A stretch of DNA of 64,000 nt. It comes from Rhizobium herbae (GTDB lineage Bacteria > Pseudomonadota > Alphaproteobacteria > Rhizobiales > Rhizobiaceae). The notes beneath the pieces are model-generated. The model made no database searches. It had not been told where the DNA came from and saw only the letters and a program-made list of their open reading frames with translations. Positions 16,514 to 26,065 of this stretch are shown in pieces; position 1 is the first letter of the stretch, and every line of letters starts with the position of its first letter. The stretch spans positions 434,001 to 498,000 of the forward strand of contig NZ_JAGGJV010000004.1 in NCBI RefSeq assembly GCF_017873135.1, given 5' to 3'. The translations under genes were made by a program, and so were the position numbers.

Positions 16514-19500
16514 ATGAATATTTCGAGATTTTTCATCGATCGCCCGGTTTTCGCGGGCGTTCTGTCCTTCATCATCTTCCTTGGCGGCCTGATCGCGATG
16601 ACGATCCTGCCGATCTCGGAATATCCCGACGTGGTGCCGCCCCAGATCGTCGTCCGTGCCAACTATCCCGGTGCCAACCCGAAAGTCATCGCCGAGACGG
16701 TGGCGACGCCGCTGGAGGAATCGATCAATGGCGTCGAGGACATGCTCTATATGAGCAGCCAGGCGACCACCGATGGCCTGATGACGCTGACCGTGACCTT
16801 CAAGCTCGGCACCGATCCGGATCAGGCTCAGCAGCTCGTCCAGAACCGCGTCGGCCAGGCGGAACCACGCCTGCCGGAAGAGGTGCGCCGCCTTGGCGTC
16901 ACCACGATCAAAAGCTCCCCGGACCTGATGATGGTCGTGCATTTGACCTCGCCCGAAGGCCGCTACGACATGACCTATCTGCGCAACTATGCGCTGATCA
17001 ACGTCAAGGACAGGCTTGCCCGCATCGACGGCGTCGGCCAGGTGCAGCTGTTCGGTTCCGGCGACTATTCGATGCGCATCTGGCTCGATCCGCAGAAAAT
17101 GGCCCAGCTGGGCCTGTCCGCCTCCGATATCGTCAATGAAATCCGTGCTCAGAACATCCAGGCCGCCGCCGGCGTCATCGGCTCTTCACCCAACCAGCAA
17201 GGGGTCGATCTGCAGCTTTCCGTCAATGCCCAAGGGCGGCTGCAGAGCGAGGAGGAGTTCGGCGAGATCATCATCAAGACGAGCCCGACCGGTGCGATCA
17301 CGCGCCTGCGTGATGTCTCCCGCATCGAGCTCGGCTCGGCCGAATATTCGCTGCGTTCGCTGCTCAACAACAAGCAGGCCGTTGCCATCCCCGTCTTCCA
17401 GGCGCCCGGTTCGAACGCGATCGAAATCGCCGATCAGGTCCGCGCCACCATGCAGGAGATCAAGGCATCGATGCCGCAGGACGTCGACTACGAGATCGTC
17501 TATGACACCACGCAATTCGTCCGCGCCTCGATCGAGGCCGTCATCGAAACGTTGCTCGAAGCCATCGCCCTCGTCGTCATCGTCGTCATCATCTTCCTGC
17601 AGACTTGGCGTGCCTCGATCATTCCGCTGATTGCCGTTCCCGTCTCGATCGTCGGTACCTTCGCCGTCATGCAGATGCTCGGCTTCTCGATCAATGCGCT
17701 CAGCCTGTTCGGACTGGTGCTTGCGATCGGCATCGTCGTCGATGACGCGATCGTGGTTGTCGAAAACGTCGAACGAAACATCGAGGATGGCCTGCCTCCA
17801 CGCGAGGCGACCTACAAGGCGATGACCGAAGTCTCCGGCCCGATCATCGCGATCGCACTGGTGCTTGTCGCCGTCTTCGTGCCGCTTGCCTTCATCTCCG
17901 GCCTCACCGGCCAGTTCTACAAGCAGTTCGCCCTGACGATCGCCATTTCGACCGTCATCTCCGCCTTCAACTCGCTCACCCTGTCACCGGCCTTGGCCGC
18001 CCTGCTGCTGCGCGGCCATGACGCGCCGAAGGATCGCCTGACCCGGATTATGGACGTCCTGTTCGGCTGGTTCTTCCGCGGTTTCAACGCTGTCTTTTCC
18101 CGCGGATCGCGGGCCTACAGCAGCGGCGTCAAGGGCGTGATTTCGCGCAAGACGCTGATGATGGGCGTCTATCTCCTGCTCATCGGCGCAACCGTGTTCT
18201 TCTTCAAGGCCGTGCCCGGCGGTTTCGTGCCGCCGCAGGACAAGCAATATCTGGTCGGCTTCACACAGTTGCCTGATGGCGCTTCACTTGACCGGACAGA
18301 AGAAGTCATCCGCCGGATCAGCGATATCTCGCTCAAGGTTCCAGGCGTCGAAAGCGCCATTGCCTTCCCCGGCCTCTCGATCAACGGCTTCACCAACTCC
18401 TCCAATGCCGGCATCGTCTTCCTGTCGCTGAAACCCTTCGAGGAGCGCACGACGCCGGATCTTTCCGCCGGTGCGATCGCCGGACGGCTGAACCAGGAAC
18501 TCAGCGTCATCCAGGAATCCTTCAGCGCGATCTTCCCGCCGCCGCCCGTTCAGGGTCTCGGCGCCATTGGCGGCTTCAAGCTGCAGCTGGAAGACAAGGC
18601 CGGTCTGGGATACGAAGCGCTCGATGCGGCCGTGAAGGGCTTCATGGCCAAGGCCTATACGACGCCCGAACTGGTTGGCATGTTCTCGAGTTACCAGGTC
18701 AACGTTCCGCAACTCTATGCCGACGTCGACCGCGCCAAGGCCCGCCAGCTGAATGTTCCGCTGACGGAAATCTTCAACACGCTGCAGATCTATCTCGGCT
18801 CGGTCTATGTCAACGACTTCAACAAGTTCGGACGGACCTACTCCGTGCGCGTCCAGGCCGATGCCAACTACCGCGCCCAGGCCGAAGATATCGGCAAGCT
18901 GGAAGTCCGCTCGAACTCCGGTGAGATGATCCCGCTGTCGGCAGTGCTCAACGTCACCTCCAGCGCCGGCCCGGAACGGGCGATGCGCTACAACGGCTTC
19001 CTCTCGGCCGATATCAACGGCAACACGGCACCGGGCTTCTCCTCCGGCCAGGCCCGCGCAGCCGTCGAACGCATCGCCGCGGAAACCCTGCCTGCGGGTG
19101 TCAGCTTCGAATGGACCGAGCTGACCTACCAGGAGATCATTGCCGGCAATACCGGCGTGCTGATCTTCCCGCTGTCGATCCTGCTCGTCTTCCTGGTTCT
19201 GGCGGCGCAGTACGAAAGCCTGACCTTGCCGCTATCGATCATCATGATCATCCCGATGGCGCTGCTGGCAGCGCTTGGCGGGGTCTGGCTTACGGGTGGC
19301 GACAACAACGTCTTCACGCAGATCGGTCTGATCGTGCTGGTGGGATTGTCGGCCAAGAACGCCATCCTGATCGTGGAGTTCGCCCGCGAGCTCGAATTCG
19401 AGGGGGCGACGCCGTTTAACGCGGTCATCAAGGCCAGCCGTCTGCGCCTGCGCCCGATCCTGATGACCTCGATGGCCTTCATCATGGGCGTGGTGCCACT

Positions 19501-19741
19501 GGTCACCTCCACGGGTGCCGGCGCCGAAATGCGCCATGCCATGGGTGTGGCCGTGTTCTCGGGCATGATTGGCGTGACCCTGTTCGGCCTATTTCTGACG
19601 CCGGTTTTCTACATCCTGGTCCGCGCTCTTACTGGAAACAGACCGCTGAAGAAAAGCGGGGCTCATCCGGTCGCCGAGCCGGCTTCGGTAACGCAGTTGC
19701 ATACGCAGCCATCGTTGCCCGGGCTTGAAGCAGCCGAATAG
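16514..19741 (+). CDS. RND multidrug efflux pump, HAE-1/AcrB type
   Basis: A 1075-residue proton-driven inner-membrane pump of the AcrB family with the expected twelve-helix, two-half plan and two large periplasmic loops. It starts MNISRFFIDRPVFAGVLS. The proton relay is visible as the double Asp in GIVVDDAIVVVENVER (helix 4) and the Lys in GLSAKNAILIVEFARE (helix 10). It is cotranscribed with the adaptor and probably repressed by the adjacent TetR protein. Drugs or plant compounds are plausible substrates but not readable. Confidence 0.96.
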   Translation: MNISRFFIDRPVFAGVLSFIIFLGGLIAMTILPISEYPDVVPPQIVVRANYPGANPKVIAETVATPLEESINGVEDMLYMSSQATTDGLMTLTVTFKLGTDPDQAQQLVQNRVGQAEPRLPEEVRRLGVTTIKSSPDLMMVVHLTSPEGRYDMTYLRNYALINVKDRLARIDGVGQVQLFGSGDYSMRIWLDPQKMAQLGLSASDIVNEIRAQNIQAAAGVIGSSPNQQGVDLQLSVNAQGRLQSEEEFGEIIIKTSPTGAITRLRDVSRIELGSAEYSLRSLLNNKQAVAIPVFQAPGSNAIEIADQVRATMQEIKASMPQDVDYEIVYDTTQFVRASIEAVIETLLEAIALVVIVVIIFLQTWRASIIPLIAVPVSIVGTFAVMQMLGFSINALSLFGLVLAIGIVVDDAIVVVENVERNIEDGLPPREATYKAMTEVSGPIIAIALVLVAVFVPLAFISGLTGQFYKQFALTIAISTVISAFNSLTLSPALAALLLRGHDAPKDRLTRIMDVLFGWFFRGFNAVFSRGSRAYSSGVKGVISRKTLMMGVYLLLIGATVFFFKAVPGGFVPPQDKQYLVGFTQLPDGASLDRTEEVIRRISDISLKVPGVESAIAFPGLSINGFTNSSNAGIVFLSLKPFEERTTPDLSAGAIAGRLNQELSVIQESFSAIFPPPPVQGLGAIGGFKLQLEDKAGLGYEALDAAVKGFMAKAYTTPELVGMFSSYQVNVPQLYADVDRAKARQLNVPLTEIFNTLQIYLGSVYVNDFNKFGRTYSVRVQADANYRAQAEDIGKLEVRSNSGEMIPLSAVLNVTSSAGPERAMRYNGFLSADINGNTAPGFSSGQARAAVERIAAETLPAGVSFEWTELTYQEIIAGNTGVLIFPLSILLVFLVLAAQYESLTLPLSIIMIIPMALLAALGGVWLTGGDNNVFTQIGLIVLVGLSAKNAILIVEFARELEFEGATPFNAVIKASRLRLRPILMTSMAFIMGVVPLVTSTGAGAEMRHAMGVAVFSGMIGVTLFGLFLTPVFYILVRALTGNRPLKKSGAHPVAEPASVTQLHTQPSLPGLEAAE

Positions 19742-19768
19742 GCGGGTCTGCCCGCCACTCATCCATCC

Positions 19769-19810
19769 AACGAGAAACGGCGTCGCGATCAAGCGGCGCC
19801 GTTTCTCGTT
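19769..19810. terminator. Bidirectional terminator between pump and chemoreceptor genes
   Basis: AACGAGAAACGGCG (19769-19782) and CGCCGTTTCTCGTT (19797-19810) form a perfect 14-bp stem with a 14-base loop in the gap between two convergent genes. A smaller GGCGGG-TCTG-CCCGCC hairpin (19741-19756) precedes it directly at the pump stop codon. There is no long T run. Confidence 0.75.
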
Positions 19811-19828
19811 GCAAGCAAGGCCGTCGGC

Positions 19829-21616
19829 CTAAAACTCTTCCCAGCTGTCCTGCGCCGGAGCAGCACTTCCGGAGAATGCCCGGATCACCTGTCCCGCCAC
19901 CTTGCGGGCAGGAGATGCCACCGGCCGGGGATGATGACCGGCGTCCACCGCTCGAGGTGACGAAGTCCGCTGCCCGACCCTGAACTGGCCGAGAAGAGCA
20001 AAGAGCGCCTCCGCCTCGCGGGCCAGGCTGTGGCTGGCGGCCGTGGACTGCTCCACCATCGCCGCGTTCTGCTGCGTACCCTTGTCCATGGTGTTCACCG
20101 ACTGGTTGATCTCCTTCAAACCCGTCGCCTGTTCCCTGGCACCTTCCACGATGGCGACAACGTTGGTGTTGATTTCCTGGACCTGCTTGACGATCTGCTC
20201 CAGTGCCTTGCCGGTTTCTCCAACCAGCGAGACGCCGCTCTTGACCTGTTCGCCGGAGGCATTGATCAGCGCCTTGATCTCCTTTGCTGCCTTTGCCGAA
20301 CGCTGGGCAAGTTCACGGACTTCCTGTGCGACGACCGCAAACCCCTTGCCGGCATCCCCCGCACGGGCCGCTTCGACCCCGGCATTGAGCGCCAGAAGAT
20401 TGGTCTGGAAGGCGATGTCGTCGATGACGCCGATGATGTTGGAGATTTCGCGCGATGAGTGCTCGATCTGCCCCATCGCCGTAATGGCATTGCGGACCAC
20501 TGCTCCGGATCGCTCGGCATTTTCACGGGTTGCGGCGACGAGGTTGCCTGCTTCTTCCGCCCTGCGGCTGGAATCGGCAACAGTCGTGGTGATTTCCTCG
20601 AGAGCCGCGGCCGTTTCCTCCACGGAAGCCGCCTGCTGCTCTGTCCGCTTGGACAGATCGTCCGCAGCCGACCGGATTTCCGTCGAACCCGCCGCGATGG
20701 CCTGGGCATTGGCGCCGACCGACTGCATCGCCGAGCGCAGCTTTGCCACCGCATCGTTGAAATCGTGACGGACTTTTTCCATCGTTGGCACGAAGGGCTT
20801 GTCGAGGCTTTGCGTCAGGTCGCCCTCAGACAGGTTTTTCAGAGCTGTGGCCAGTGTTGCGACCGCCCCCATGCGCTCGGTCACATCTGTTGCGTATTTG
20901 ACGACCTTGAAGACCTTGCCCTTGTCATCAACGATGGGATTGTAGGCCGCCTGGATCCAGATTTCCTTGCCGCCCTTGCCGAAGCGCAGGAACTCGTTGG
21001 CCGTAAACTCGCCGCGTCCCAACTTCTCCCAGAACTGCCGGTATTCTTCAGTCTGCACATAGGCCGGATCGCAGAACATACGATGATGCTTGCCCTGGAT
21101 TTCCGATAGCTGATAGCCCAGAGCACCGCAAAAATTCGCGTTGGCGGTCAGGATTTCGCCGGTTGGCGTGAATTCGATCACGGCCTGCGAACGCGAGACG
21201 GCGTTCAGCTTGCCGGCGTCCTCCGTCGCCTGCTGTTTGGCAGCGGTGATGTCGGTCGCGAACTTCACCACCTTGTAGGGTTTGCCGCCGCGATAGACCG
21301 GATTGTAGGACCCCTCGATCCAGATTTCCCGGCCGCTCTTGGTGATGCGCTTGTACTGGCGCTTGTCATATTCGCCACGAGCAAGCCGCGCCCAGAATTC
21401 GCGGTAGTCGGTGCTCGCCGCTTCCCCCGGATCAACGAAAATCCGGTGATGCTTGCCTTTGATCTCGGACAGCTCATAGCCCAGCGCAGCGCAGAAATTC
21501 GGGTTGGCATTGAGGATATTGCCGTTGAGATCGAATTCGATGATTGCCTGGGACTTATGCATCGCAGCCATGACAGCGGCGGTATCGCCACCAAAAAACG
21601 GGAAAAGCTTGCTCAT
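19829..21616 (-). CDS. Soluble chemoreceptor with two PAS domains (BdlA-like layout)
   Basis: A 595-residue methyl-accepting chemotaxis protein without any transmembrane segment, so cytoplasmic. Two PAS domains in tandem (about residues 17-125 and 138-247) are similar to each other: each has IIEF/VIEF, NANxNFCxALGY, GKHHR and a WxxxxYNPxxx segment. A signalling domain follows, with the hairpin tip around [22 protein letters not shown]. The last residues are DSWEEF, a W-x-x-F tail like the CheR/CheB docking pentapeptide. The layout recalls BdlA and Aer-like sensors of redox or gas state; the ligand is unknown. ATG 21616 has GGAGG eight bases upstream. Confidence 0.92.
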   Translation of the reverse strand: MSKLFPFFGGDTAAVMAAMHKSQAIIEFDLNGNILNANPNFCAALGYELSEIKGKHHRIFVDPGEAASTDYREFWARLARGEYDKRQYKRITKSGREIWIEGSYNPVYRGGKPYKVVKFATDITAAKQQATEDAGKLNAVSRSQAVIEFTPTGEILTANANFCGALGYQLSEIQGKHHRMFCDPAYVQTEEYRQFWEKLGRGEFTANEFLRFGKGGKEIWIQAAYNPIVDDKGKVFKVVKYATDVTERMGAVATLATALKNLSEGDLTQSLDKPFVPTMEKVRHDFNDAVAKLRSAMQSVGANAQAIAAGSTEIRSAADDLSKRTEQQAASVEETAAALEEITTTVADSSRRAEEAGNLVAATRENAERSGAVVRNAITAMGQIEHSSREISNIIGVIDDIAFQTNLLALNAGVEAARAGDAGKGFAVVAQEVRELAQRSAKAAKEIKALINASGEQVKSGVSLVGETGKALEQIVKQVQEINTNVVAIVEGAREQATGLKEINQSVNTMDKGTQQNAAMVEQSTAASHSLAREAEALFALLGQFRVGQRTSSPRAVDAGHHPRPVASPARKVAGQVIRAFSGSAAPAQDSWEEF

Positions 21617-22383
21617 GAAACGCCTCCTTCGGCATTTGATCGGTTTCCTTGCGCCGTTTGGGCGCAGCAATAGGCGCATGCGTCGGCCAGTCAGAGCCCC
21701 GAATGTCGGTGTTTCTCTGTTGTTTTCTCTTATGGCCGTGGAGCCTGACCGTAGCGATCGCCGCCCGTACGGGGACCACCCGCGAGACGATCAGGCCTTC
21801 TGAAAAATGACATGCCGGATATTCGCCGGCCTATGCATCCGCATCATGCCCGGGTGACTGCCCGGCTGCATGACTACAACTATTGGTATTATTTCTGAAG
21901 GAACAATTAATGATTACGACAATTTCCGGCACCAATATTCGCAAAAGCGAAAATTCGCTAAAACCACCGTTCATAGGCTTAAATTATACCGAATTAGTAC
22001 GATTAATAGGAAAAAGTGGCAAATATATATGATTTTTATCTTCACTTGCCCATTCTCGGGCAAAATCTCGAGCAAAATTTTAAAATTTCATGTGCTGTTA
22101 GTTTTTTCCACAACTGAGAGAAAATACACCTTATAATTGCTTCTCTTTTTCGTCATGTTTCGATCCGGACGAGTTTATATTTCTGTAGAGAGAAGCAAAG
22201 GCCGCCAACCTAAATGTGGAATCAGGGTAACTCGGCACGCATCCGTCAAAGCTCATCCGCTGCGCGTCTTGGGAAAGGTCGTGCCCCTTTCCCAAGCCCT
22301 TCCTTCGCACGGTCTCCCCCGAAGGATCAGGGGGTTCCGCAGGTGAGGAAAGTATCCCCCACCCGGTCGGGTTTTGGTTCGCA
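21617..22383. other. Intergenic region with an AT-rich island
   Basis: No convincing gene. About 240 bases (21901-22140) have only 30-37% GC in a genome of about 60%. They hold TTATACC- and TTATAAT-like boxes and a small hairpin TTGCCC-N6-GGGCAA (22046-22063). Open frames there lack ribosome sites and normal codon use. The region contains the chemoreceptor promoter and, at its right end, sequence downstream of the hexosaminidase gene. Confidence 0.6.
22268..22296. terminator. Hairpin downstream of the hexosaminidase gene
   Basis: CTTGGGAAAGG (22268-22278) pairs with CCTTTCCCAAG (22286-22296) around a seven-base loop, some 90 bases past the hexosaminidase stop. A second small stem, CCCCC-N9-GGGGG (22316-22334), lies closer to the gene. 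Neither has a clear T run. Confidence 0.5.
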
Positions 22384-24411
22384 CTATTTCTCCGCGTAGA
22401 CGCCGTAAAGGATCGGCATCAACCCGACCAGCGCCTCGAAGCGAGCGAAGGACTTGCGCTCCGGCAGCGACCAGCCGGTTTCCGCAAGTGCCGACAGACG
22501 GGGGAAAACCAGCCGGTCGAAGACGCCACGGTCGGTCATCGGTTCGGACCAGATGCAGCATTGCACGCCGAGCAGATGTTTCTTCTGCGCCTCGCTCCAG
22601 CCTTCGACAGGATCGAAGGCGTAGAGCTTTTCCGGATCCGACCAGCCGGCCCAGCTGGCTCCCGGCTCAGACCAGGCCTGACTGTTGGCCATATCGAGAT
22701 AATAGACCTGCCCGGGGCAGACGACCATGTCATAGCCCTCGCCGGCCAGCGCCGCCGACGCCTCGACCGTCCGCCAGCCGAACAGCAGGGACTTGCTTTT
22801 GTCGATGACGTTGCCATGCGCAGCCTCCTGCCAGCCACCCGTGACACAGCCCCGCGAAGCAAGAAAGTTCTGAATGCGTGCCAGGAATTCCGCCTGCAGC
22901 ACTGCGGCTCCCGATCCGTCGATCTCATCGGCACCGTGGGTATTGGTGATGACATTCAGTCGCGCGGCGTGAGCCGTCGCCATGGCTTCGCCACTGACAT
23001 CGCGCAGCCGCGCCAAAGCTTCCGGCGAGCCTGACCAGGCGCCGAGCGGCACCTCGTCGGCACCGATGTGGATGATCTTCGACGGAAACAATTCGATCAG
23101 TTCATCGAAAATGGTTTCGAGAACGCGGTAGGTCTCTTCGCGCGCCGGGTTGATGCAATTGTCCGGGAAACCCTGAACGGAGAAATAGCTACCGGATTCG
23201 GCCGGATCACGCAGTTCCGGGATGGCCTGCAACATGGCGTAGCAATGACCGGGCACGTCAATTTCCGGCACCACTTCGATGCCGAGATTTCCCGCCAGCG
23301 CCACGATTTGCCGGATCGCCGCCTTGCTGTAGTAACCGCCGGTCACCTGCGGACCGGAACCCAGAAGCGGCGGAATTTTCAGGCCATGACCACGCCAAGC
23401 GCCAATCTCCGTCAGCGCCGGATAAGCGTCGATCTCGACACGCCATGCCTCGTCGTCGGAGAGATGCCAGTGGAAGCGGTTCAGCTTGTTCCATGCCATG
23501 ATCCGCAGGAACTGCTCGATTTCCGCCGTGCCGTAAAACTGCCGGGCAACATCGAGATGCACGCCGCGCCAGCCGAGCGCCGGCTCGTCGGTGATCTCAC
23601 CCGAGGCCGGGAACAGAAAGGTTTCAGGATGCAGCCGCGCGCCGCGCAGGATCTGCGCAAGCGTGATCAGGCCATAGAGAAAGCCGGTGCTGGCACTGGC
23701 TGAAACCGTCACGCGGGACGTGGAAAACCGGACACTGTATGCCTCGGCCGCAAGACCGTCGGCCAACGTCAGCAACACCGGAAACCCGCCCTCGGCCGCC
23801 GGCCGGACGATTCCTTCGACAGGAAATAGCCCTCCCGTGAGAGACTTGAACGATTGCACCGCCGCATCCGCCTCGGCGCCTTCGGACTGGAGATCGAGGC
23901 CAACAGGAGGCGCCAACCGACCGGAGACAGACACTGCACTTGGCCACGGCACGACGGAAACGGACACCGGCGCGACCTTCGGCACCGGATAGACGACAGA
24001 GCCGCGGGTGAGCGCAGCATTGTCGCCCTTCGCCCGCGTCGGCGCGACGCTCACCGGCACCGTATTGTTGTCGGCGAGCACGACATAACCGGCGTTGGCG
24101 CCATCGGTCCAATGCTTCGGATGATAGCTCATCCCAAGCGCCTTCACCGTCCAGGTTTCGCCCGGCTTCAGAACGAAACCTTCCGGCGGTGCGAATTCGG
24201 CGTGGTTCGACAGCCGCGTCAGCAGCCTGCCGCCTTCCACCGTCGCTTCCGGGTCTATGCGCGCCGGGCCAGAGACGCAGAGCGTAAAGCCTTCAAGCGG
24301 CTGGTCGGTGTTGTTGGTCAGGCTCAGCGCATAAGCAGGATTCTCGTCCTGCCCCCCCGGCACCCAGAATGTTTCCAGCTGGTATTTGGTCTTGGTCGCT
24401 ATCGTCATCAT
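22384..24411 (-). CDS. Beta-N-acetylhexosaminidase, glycoside hydrolase family 20
   Basis: A 675-residue GH20 enzyme that releases terminal N-acetylhexosamine. An N-terminal beta region is followed by the catalytic barrel, starting at ALGWRGVHLDVARQFY. HWHLSDDEAWRVEI is characteristic, and the catalytic pair is Asp452-Glu453 in HIGADEVPLG. There is no signal peptide, so it should act in the cytosol on imported chitobiose-type or cell-wall fragments. The start is one of two adjacent ATGs (24411, 24408) with GGAG upstream. It lies 16 bases after the acetyltransferase gene in one operon. Confidence 0.93.
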   Translation of the reverse strand: MMTIATKTKYQLETFWVPGGQDENPAYALSLTNNTDQPLEGFTLCVSGPARIDPEATVEGGRLLTRLSNHAEFAPPEGFVLKPGETWTVKALGMSYHPKHWTDGANAGYVVLADNNTVPVSVAPTRAKGDNAALTRGSVVYPVPKVAPVSVSVVPWPSAVSVSGRLAPPVGLDLQSEGAEADAAVQSFKSLTGGLFPVEGIVRPAAEGGFPVLLTLADGLAAEAYSVRFSTSRVTVSASASTGFLYGLITLAQILRGARLHPETFLFPASGEITDEPALGWRGVHLDVARQFYGTAEIEQFLRIMAWNKLNRFHWHLSDDEAWRVEIDAYPALTEIGAWRGHGLKIPPLLGSGPQVTGGYYSKAAIRQIVALAGNLGIEVVPEIDVPGHCYAMLQAIPELRDPAESGSYFSVQGFPDNCINPAREETYRVLETIFDELIELFPSKIIHIGADEVPLGAWSGSPEALARLRDVSGEAMATAHAARLNVITNTHGADEIDGSGAAVLQAEFLARIQNFLASRGCVTGGWQEAAHGNVIDKSKSLLFGWRTVEASAALAGEGYDMVVCPGQVYYLDMANSQAWSEPGASWAGWSDPEKLYAFDPVEGWSEAQKKHLLGVQCCIWSEPMTDRGVFDRLVFPRLSALAETGWSLPERKSFARFEALVGLMPILYGVYAEK

Positions 24412-24427
24412 CTCGCTCCAGGAAAAG

Positions 24428-24904
24428 TCACTCGTTGGTGTTGAGCAGGCCTGCATAAACGCCGGGCGCGGAATTCGGGATTGGCGTCGCGCCCACCGTC
24501 CGTTCGTAAAAGGCAGACGGCCCGACATCGCCGATGATGGCGTAGCCGTAGCCCATCGTCTTCAAATCCAGCAGGCAGGCCAGAAGCAATGCATGGCCGA
24601 TGCCCTCGCCACGCGCCGCCTCGTCGACGCCCGTTGGCCCGAAAAAGCCACGGGCGATCGATTCATGGCAGGCAAAGCCGATCAGCTTTTCCGCTCGGGT
24701 CGCAAGGAAACAGGTCGGCGGCTGGCGCGCAAAGGCAACGGCCGTCTCGCTCGCCCATCCCGAACTAAATTTTTCCCGCACCCAGCCGGTGACCAGTTCA
24801 AATTCCGGTGCAAGTGCCCGGCGGATAGCGACGCCGGCTTTTTCCATGCGTGCATCGAGTTCGGGCACCGCCGCGACCAGCGAGAGATTGACCAGATAAT
24901 CCAT
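24428..24904 (-). CDS. GNAT-family N-acetyltransferase
   Basis: A 158-residue acetyl-CoA-dependent transferase. The acetyl-CoA site reads ARGEGIGHALLLACL (a variant of R/Q-x-x-G-x-G/A), preceded by FFGPTGVDEAARG, and GDVGPSAFYERTVGA near the C-terminus is typical of the fold. ATG at 24904 begins the conserved region. It is cotranscribed with the hexosaminidase, so an amino sugar or a cell-wall fragment is a reasonable but unproven acceptor. Confidence 0.85.
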   Translation of the reverse strand: MDYLVNLSLVAAVPELDARMEKAGVAIRRALAPEFELVTGWVREKFSSGWASETAVAFARQPPTCFLATRAEKLIGFACHESIARGFFGPTGVDEAARGEGIGHALLLACLLDLKTMGYGYAIIGDVGPSAFYERTVGATPIPNSAPGVYAGLLNTNE

Positions 24905-25426
24905 GTTGAACCCCGTGTGACTACGTTTGAGATACGCCGAGGACGCGAACGAAATGGTTCCTGCCGATCTGATCGACGGCCTCGGAGACCGGTCGGCTCG
25001 ACCGCCGGACCTCCTCCGCATGACTCAAAAACCGGGCACTTTCACCCGGCACGAAAGGACGATTGATTGCACTCCCGCTTGATCTCGGCAAGCAGCGAGA
25101 AAATGCAGAGCTTCATCCCCCCTCAGATTTCGTTGATCGAACGATTAAGTCAAGTAATTTGACTTAATCTAGGGTGAGAATTGAATGCCTGTCAACAGGC
25201 TGTTTTGGCCGTGCGATGAAGTCGGCGAAATCAAAAAATGCAGATTATGGGGAATCTGAAACGACCCGCGCCGCCAGCAATGATTCGTGGGGAGGACGTA
25301 AATTTACCTTAAGTTAAGAAATCCTTAATTTTCACCTATTGCGACAGTGATTTACCACCGACTTTCGTGTAGATTGCATCATGGCCCGATAAACGGACAC
25401 TTGAGACCAACAAGGAGCGAGGCGTC
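24905..25426. other. Divergent promoter region with a 25-bp inverted repeat
   Basis: No gene is supported in these 522 bases between the divergent acetyltransferase/hexosaminidase operon and a small membrane protein gene. It carries the inverted repeat at 25144-25168. It becomes AT-rich toward the right (CCTTAAGTTAAG near 25314), where the promoter of the small gene should lie. Confidence 0.6.
25144..25168. promoter_or_regulatory. Perfect 10-bp inverted repeat, candidate operator
   Basis: ATTAAGTCAA (25144-25153) and TTGACTTAAT (25159-25168) are exact reverse complements separated by GTAAT. Placed 240 bases before the acetyltransferase start, it has the size and symmetry of a sugar-regulator operator (ROK, LacI or GntR type). 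The cognate regulator is not encoded nearby. Confidence 0.55.
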
Positions 25427-25687
25427 ATGACGAACCTGCAGATTGCGGCGCTGGTTTACGGCGCTACAGCCCTGCTCTACCTCACGCCCACCTATGTTGA
25501 GGGTAAGGGAAGTGGCGGCCATTGGTCGATCCAACGTATTGCGGGCTTGGTGTTCTGTCTCTTTTGGCCCCTGCTGACAGCCGTGTTCATCTACAAGTTC
25601 GCAGCCAGCTCATCCAAGTCAAAATTCGTGTTTGTTGACCCGGCGGTTGCTACGCGACCCAGGTCCGCGATCCATCCTTCTGAATGA
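25427..25687 (+). CDS. Small two-helix membrane protein of unknown function
   Basis: An 86-residue protein that I do not recognise. It has two likely membrane segments (about residues 4-23, LQIAALVYGATALLYL, and 38-61, IAGLVFCLFWPLLTAVFIYK) joined by a Gly/Ser-rich loop, and a polar tail. The ribosome site CAAGGAGCGAGG before ATG is strong, which supports a real gene. It lies upstream of the polysaccharide locus on the same strand but 378 bases away. Confidence 0.7.
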   Translation: MTNLQIAALVYGATALLYLTPTYVEGKGSGGHWSIQRIAGLVFCLFWPLLTAVFIYKFAASSSKSKFVFVDPAVATRPRSAIHPSE

Positions 25688-26065
25688 GCGAATTCCCACC
25701 CATCGCCGTCCATTGAGAATTCGTTAACCACTGCCTTCGGATATCACCACGATCCACCAGCGCTGCCGGTCACCGAAGATATCCACCCGAGATTGCATAG
25801 ACTTAAGACCGACCTTTTCCGCAGAAAGCCTGTGATTGCCCGAAGGCAATGGCGCCGAGACAAGCTGTAAGGGTATTTCAGAAGAAGACACTTAGTCCTG
25901 CTTCATTGCCTGGAATTTGAATAAAAACCTCCGATTTTCGATAAATACATCTTAACCGTCAGACCAAATACCGGAAATTGTTCTTAAATCCTGATCCAGA
26001 TTAACACATCACGGATGCTTTTCAGGCATGATCCCGCCTCGAAAGCAAGTCGGGGATTTTGCTGC
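25688..26065. other. Intergenic region upstream of the asnB-like gene
   Basis: No gene or RNA structure is supported. It becomes AT-rich from about 25910 (AATAAAAACCTCCG, TAAATACATCTTAA), the likely promoter zone of the amidotransferase operon. Two GAATTC sites flank a short unique segment near its left end; no strong symmetry was found. Confidence 0.5.

Noticed and set aside
21870..22346. Short plus-strand frames in the AT-rich gap (88 and 69 codons)
   Set aside because: No Shine-Dalgarno site, unusual codon use and no recognisable motif; treated as intergenic.
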